From the NCBI RefSeq assembly GCF_001190945.1, contig NZ_CP011112.1:3596001-3660000 (forward strand): 64,000 nt of DNA. Direction: 5' to 3'. The stretch's first letter is position 1; the number at the start of each line of letters is the position of its first letter. A program made the translations under genes and the position numbers. This document shows positions 61,306-64,000 of this stretch, in pieces. This DNA comes from Luteipulveratus mongoliensis. GTDB taxonomy: Bacteria > Actinomycetota > Actinomycetes > Actinomycetales > Dermatophilaceae. Below the pieces are notes generated by a model. The model saw only the letters and a program-made list of their open reading frames with translations. It did not search any database and was not told the DNA's origin.

Positions 61306-61742
61306 CCGAAGCACTCCCTGCTCCCTTCGCGGAGCTGATCGACGACTTCCAGGCGGTCTCTGCGCAGGACCGGCTCCAGATGCTGCTCGAGCTCAGCGAC
61401 GAGCTGCCCGATCTGCCCGAGCGCTATGCCGACGCCGACCTCGAGCAGGTCCACGAGTGTCAGTCGCCGCTGTTCCTCACCGTCGAGGTGGAGCGCGGTA
61501 CGCCGGATGCTCCAGTTTCGTTGTTCTTCAAGGCTCCCCGCGAGGCTCCGACCACCCGAGGATTCGCCGGCATCCTGCACACCGGCCTCGACGGCCAACC
61601 CGCTTCAGCGATCCTGGACGTGCCGGACGACGTGGTCTTCCGATTCGGCCTCGCGGAGGCGGTGTCACCCCTGAGAATGCGCGGGATGGTCGCCATGCTG
61701 GCGCGGATCAAGAGACAGATCCGTGACAAGGTGACCGTGTGA
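61302..61742 (+). CDS. SufE family sulfur-acceptor protein
   Basis: A 146-residue SufE-fold protein. [29 protein letters not shown] leads to the sulfur-accepting Cys in [15 protein letters not shown] (about residue 52). [54 protein letters not shown] is typical of the family. SufE receives persulfide from a desulfurase for Fe-S assembly; here its partner by overlap is the rhodanese, suggesting sulfane sulfur delivery from that enzyme. GTG 61302 is set by the overlap. Confidence 0.92.
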   Translation: MTEALPAPFAELIDDFQAVSAQDRLQMLLELSDELPDLPERYADADLEQVHECQSPLFLTVEVERGTPDAPVSLFFKAPREAPTTRGFAGILHTGLDGQPASAILDVPDDVVFRFGLAEAVSPLRMRGMVAMLARIKRQIRDKVTV

Positions 61743-61777
61743 CTTCTCGGCCCTCCTCGATGCGTTAGGTTTCGCCC

Positions 61778-62881
61778 ATGTCCAGTTCTTCCAACAAGGC
61801 CAAGCTCGGCATCGCCGGTGGCCTGGCCCTCCTCGGTCTGATCCTGCTGATCGTCGGTCTGCTCTCCGGCGGCTCCGTCAAGCTCGAAGGCTTCGGCAAC
61901 GGCCAGCAGGTCAACGCCAAGGCTTCCGGCTTCTCGATCTTCAGCACCGACCAGTCCGCGCGCACTCTGGCGAACTGCACCGCCAACGGCCAGCCGTTGC
62001 TTCGGCCGACCGCGGACTTCTCGGTCGACGCCAGCGGGACCAAGTACTGGGAGATCGCCCGTAGTACCGACACCATGAAGTCGGGCAACTACACGGTCCA
62101 GTGCAATGGCAAGGACGGTCTGCAGACCTTCGTCGGTCCCAAGGAGGGCAAGGCCGGCAATGGCGCGTTGCGTCTCCTCGGTCTGATCCTCGGCCCGATC
62201 CTGCTGCTCGCCGGACTGGCGCTGGCCGCGATCGCGCTGATGAAGAAGAAGCCCGCGACGGCCGGACCGCAGGGTGGCTACGGCCAGCAGGGTTATGGCC
62301 AGCAGCAGGGCTACGGCCAGGCCGCCGGCTATGGCCAGCAGGGTTACGGCGACCAGCAGCAGGCCGGCTACGGCCAGCAGGGCTATGGCCAACAGGGTTA
62401 CGGCGACCAGTCCTACGGCCAGCAGGGTTACGGCCAGCAGGGCTATGGCGACCAGCAGCAGGCCGGCTATGGCCAGCAGGGCTACGGCGACCAGCAGCAG
62501 GCCGGCTACGGCCAGCAGGGCTATGGCCAACAGGGTTACGGCGACCAGTCCTACGGCCAGCAGGGTTACGGCCAGCAGGGCTATGGCGACCAGCAGCAGG
62601 CCGGCTATGGCCAGCATGGCTATGGCGACCAGCAGCAGGCCGGTTACGGCCAGCAGGGCGCTTCGCCCTACGGCGCCAACGCCGAGCAGCCCACCCAGGC
62701 GGTCCCGGCCGCTGATGACCACGACGCTCCGACGCAGGCTGTTCGCCCGGCCGGCTCGGACAACGTGCACGAGCAGGCAACGACTGCTACGCCTGTCCAG
62801 GATGACCCGCAGCAGTGGAACCAGAACCCGCAGCAGGGCGGCTCCTGGCAGCAGGACGACAAGGGCCAGGGCAACAGCTGA
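61778..62881 (+). CDS. Membrane protein with GYGQQ-repeat low-complexity tail
   Basis: A 367-residue protein. One membrane helix (about 10-29) and a second (about 130-151, [26 protein letters not shown]) enclose an external domain of about 100 residues with two cysteines (ANCTAN, VQCNGK) that may form a disulfide. The cytoplasmic tail from about residue 160 is almost wholly [10 protein letters not shown] units up to about 298, then an acidic, Gln-rich end. The Gly-Tyr-Gln composition resembles FUS-type phase-separating domains. A tandem in-frame duplication of 138 bp lies within it. TAGGTT six bases before ATG 61778 suggests a leaderless start. Function unknown. Confidence 0.85.
   Translation: MSSSSNKAKLGIAGGLALLGLILLIVGLLSGGSVKLEGFGNGQQVNAKASGFSIFSTDQSARTLANCTANGQPLLRPTADFSVDASGTKYWEIARSTDTMKSGNYTVQCNGKDGLQTFVGPKEGKAGNGALRLLGLILGPILLLAGLALAAIALMKKKPATAGPQGGYGQQGYGQQQGYGQAAGYGQQGYGDQQQAGYGQQGYGQQGYGDQSYGQQGYGQQGYGDQQQAGYGQQGYGDQQQAGYGQQGYGQQGYGDQSYGQQGYGQQGYGDQQQAGYGQHGYGDQQQAGYGQQGASPYGANAEQPTQAVPAADDHDAPTQAVRPAGSDNVHEQATTATPVQDDPQQWNQNPQQGGSWQQDDKGQGNS
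62362..62637 (+). repeat. Tandem 138-bp (46-residue) coding duplication
   Basis: Two adjoining copies, 62362-62499 and 62500-62637, are nearly identical in DNA as well as protein, including synonymous codon choices; one Gln codon (CAG) in the second copy is His (CAT). The unit is a run of [11 protein letters not shown] and GYGDQQQA modules. A third, partial copy starts at 62638 with a synonymous change. Being a multiple of three, copy-number change would keep the frame. Confidence 0.88.
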
Positions 62882-62902
62882 ACGGCCCCTCACCCGACGC
62901 AG

Positions 62903-62927
62903 CCCCGCACCGGTCACCGGTGCGGGG
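62903..62927 (+). terminator. Hairpin terminator after GYGQQ-repeat gene
   Basis: CCCCGCACCGG and its exact complement CCGGTGCGGGG form an 11-bp stem with loop TCA, 21 bases after the stop codon and followed by TTC. It precedes the polymerase gene and overlaps an in-frame GTG at 62920, which argues for the later start at 62944. Confidence 0.85.
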
Positions 62928-62943
62928 TTCGTCGTCGGTACCG

Positions 62944-64000
62944 GTGCTACGAGCTCTGGTCACGACGCGGGCCGGTCGCCACGCCGTCATCGTCGAACGG
63001 ACGCAGGACGAGCCTCAGGTGGTCGCGTCCGGTGAGGTGACCTCCGTCGTACGCCGGATGGCTGAGCTGGAGGGCGACCGCACCTCTCCCACGCGATGGG
63101 TGTGGTGGGACCGGACCGCAGCGCGAGCAGCGGTGGCCGAGGGGTTGAGGCTCGGCCGGTGCTGGGACCTGCAGGAGGCACACCGCCTCCTGGCGGGCGG
63201 CTGGTCGGCCGCACCCGACGAGGTCTGGGCGGCCGCACACGAGCTAGACGTCGACGCACGCCCGCCCGCGCCGACCGGCGACCTCTTCGATCTCGCCACC
63301 CCACAGCCCGGTGAGCCGCTCGTGCGCGACGACGGCTACCTCGGACCGCGCAGCCTCGACCAGGACTGGCCGGCCACGCCGGCCGAGTGCGTCGAGTGGG
63401 CAGCTCTCGCGCTCGACGTTGCCGGACGCCAGCAGGCGATGCTCTCCGCACGCTCTCCGCAAGCCGTCGCGACGGCGTACAGCGAGTCCGGCGCCGGGAT
63501 CCTGTGCCTGGAGCTGGAGCATCGGGGCCTGCCCCTGGACCGGACGCGGATGGATGAGCTCATCACGCTCGCGGCTGGACCGCGCCCGGAGTCCGAGGAG
63601 CACGCTGCGGCGATCCGCCGCGATCGCGACGAGCTCGTGCTGCGGCACGTGCCGGGTCGCGAGAGCACCGACCTGCGCAACCCCGCCCAGGTGCTGCAGC
63701 TGTTGCAGGCCGTGGGGCTGCGCGTGGACGACACCCGGTCATGGCGCCTGGAGCCGTATCGCGGGATGCATCCGGTCGTCGAGGCGTTGCTCGCCTGGCG
63801 CAAGTCCGAGCGCATTGCGACGACCTATGGCTGGACCTGGCTGGACCGATTCGTCGGACCGGATGACCGGCTCCGCGGCGAGTGGACGGTCTGCGACGGC
63901 GGCGCCGGTCGGATGACAGCCAGCGCCGGGCTGCACAGCCTCCCGGCTCCGTTGCGTCCTGGCGTCGCCGCTCAGCCGGACCACGTGCTGATCCGCGCCG
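62944..64000 (+). CDS. PolA-family bifunctional 3'-5' exonuclease/DNA polymerase-like protein (cut by window end)
   Basis: The first 352 residues of a protein that runs off the window. It fits the actinobacterial proteins annotated as bifunctional 3'-5' exonuclease/DNA polymerase, distinct from the main DNA polymerase I. The N-terminal about 180 residues form a diverged exonuclease-like domain (VVRRMAELEG, RWVWWDRTAARAAVAEGLRLGRCWDLQEAHRLL). GILCLELEHRGLPLDRTRMDELI and DLRNPAQVLQLLQAVGLRVDDTRSWRLEPYRGMHPVVEALLAWRKSERIATTYGWTWLDRFV lead into the polymerase domain start (RMTASAGLHSLPAPLRPGV). Catalytic polymerase motifs are beyond the window. Role: probably a repair polymerase. GTG 62944 chosen; GTG 62920 lies in the terminator. 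Confidence 0.8.
   Translation, partial: MLRALVTTRAGRHAVIVERTQDEPQVVASGEVTSVVRRMAELEGDRTSPTRWVWWDRTAARAAVAEGLRLGRCWDLQEAHRLLAGGWSAAPDEVWAAAHELDVDARPPAPTGDLFDLATPQPGEPLVRDDGYLGPRSLDQDWPATPAECVEWAALALDVAGRQQAMLSARSPQAVATAYSESGAGILCLELEHRGLPLDRTRMDELITLAAGPRPESEEHAAAIRRDRDELVLRHVPGRESTDLRNPAQVLQLLQAVGLRVDDTRSWRLEPYRGMHPVVEALLAWRKSERIATTYGWTWLDRFVGPDDRLRGEWTVCDGGAGRMTASAGLHSLPAPLRPGVAAQPDHVLIRA

Noticed and set aside
62270-62660. Regular repeats resembling a CRISPR array
   Set aside because: They lie wholly in one reading frame coding for GYGQQ units, with no unique spacers.
1-64000. tRNA, rRNA, insertion sequence or prophage genes
   Set aside because: No cloverleaf-like T-arm with matching acceptor stem, no ribosomal sequence and no transposase or phage motifs were recognised by eye; a tRNA scan would be decisive.

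Overview
The window is 64 kb of gene-dense, roughly 68-70% GC DNA from an actinobacterium. The evidence is chromosomal synteny: lipB-lipA-DUF4191-RDD-glnA, a complete-looking division and cell wall (dcw) cluster that uses SepF/DivIVA and has no ftsA, an actinobacterial SAM-IV riboswitch, a GlnR-type operator on glnA, and a Lys/Ala-rich primary sigma factor. Gene content fits Micrococcales (Dermacoccaceae/Intrasporangiaceae-like), but that placement is inference. No rRNA, tRNA, CRISPR array, insertion sequence or prophage was seen. The window looks like core chromosome with small accessory patches.

Layout. 1-4.0 kb: the 3' end of a citrate synthase gene, a decayed GIY-YIG nuclease gene, then a leftward set of ADP-ribosylglycohydrolase, PfkB sugar kinase and a second citrate synthase. 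4.0-10.9 kb: lipoate synthesis (lipB, lipA), DUF4191, a secreted TIM-barrel-like protein, a TetR/DUF4267 divergent pair, RDD protein and glutamine synthetase glnA. 11-24.6 kb: accessory and housekeeping genes (Fic AMP-transferase, YciI, MerR, methyltransferase, lysoplasmalogenase, DUF4031, HIT, stress protein, histidine phosphatase, S9 peptidase, MarR/EamA pair, a sugar ABC importer without its ATPase, a peptidoglycan-binding-domain protein).

24.8-49.3 kb: every gene runs leftward. In transcription order they are mraZ-rsmH-ftsL-ftsI-murF-mraY-murD-ftsW-murG-murC-ftsQ-ftsZ-pgeF-yggS-sepF-yggT-divIVA, then a TraR/DksA-like protein with a histone-like tail, lspA, rluA and dnaE. Many neighbours overlap by 1-4 bases, implying translational coupling. 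murE, normally between ftsI and murF, is absent. 49.7-64 kb: a MoxR-DUF58-transglutaminase operon, the primary sigma factor, a stress protein, metX under a SAM-IV riboswitch, DUF4192, YkvA-like and EcsC proteins, a rhodanese-SufE pair, a membrane protein with a GYGQQ-repeat tail, and the start of a PolA-family polymerase gene.

Most notable non-routine items: loss of murE from dcw; a structured repeat found downstream of both gltA and glnA; periodic MraZ boxes; a four-box GlnR operator; near-perfect operators for the TetR and MarR regulators; 11-residue repeats in DivIVA; a FUS-like low-complexity membrane protein with an in-frame 138-bp duplication; and strong enrichment of the hexamer CGTACG.
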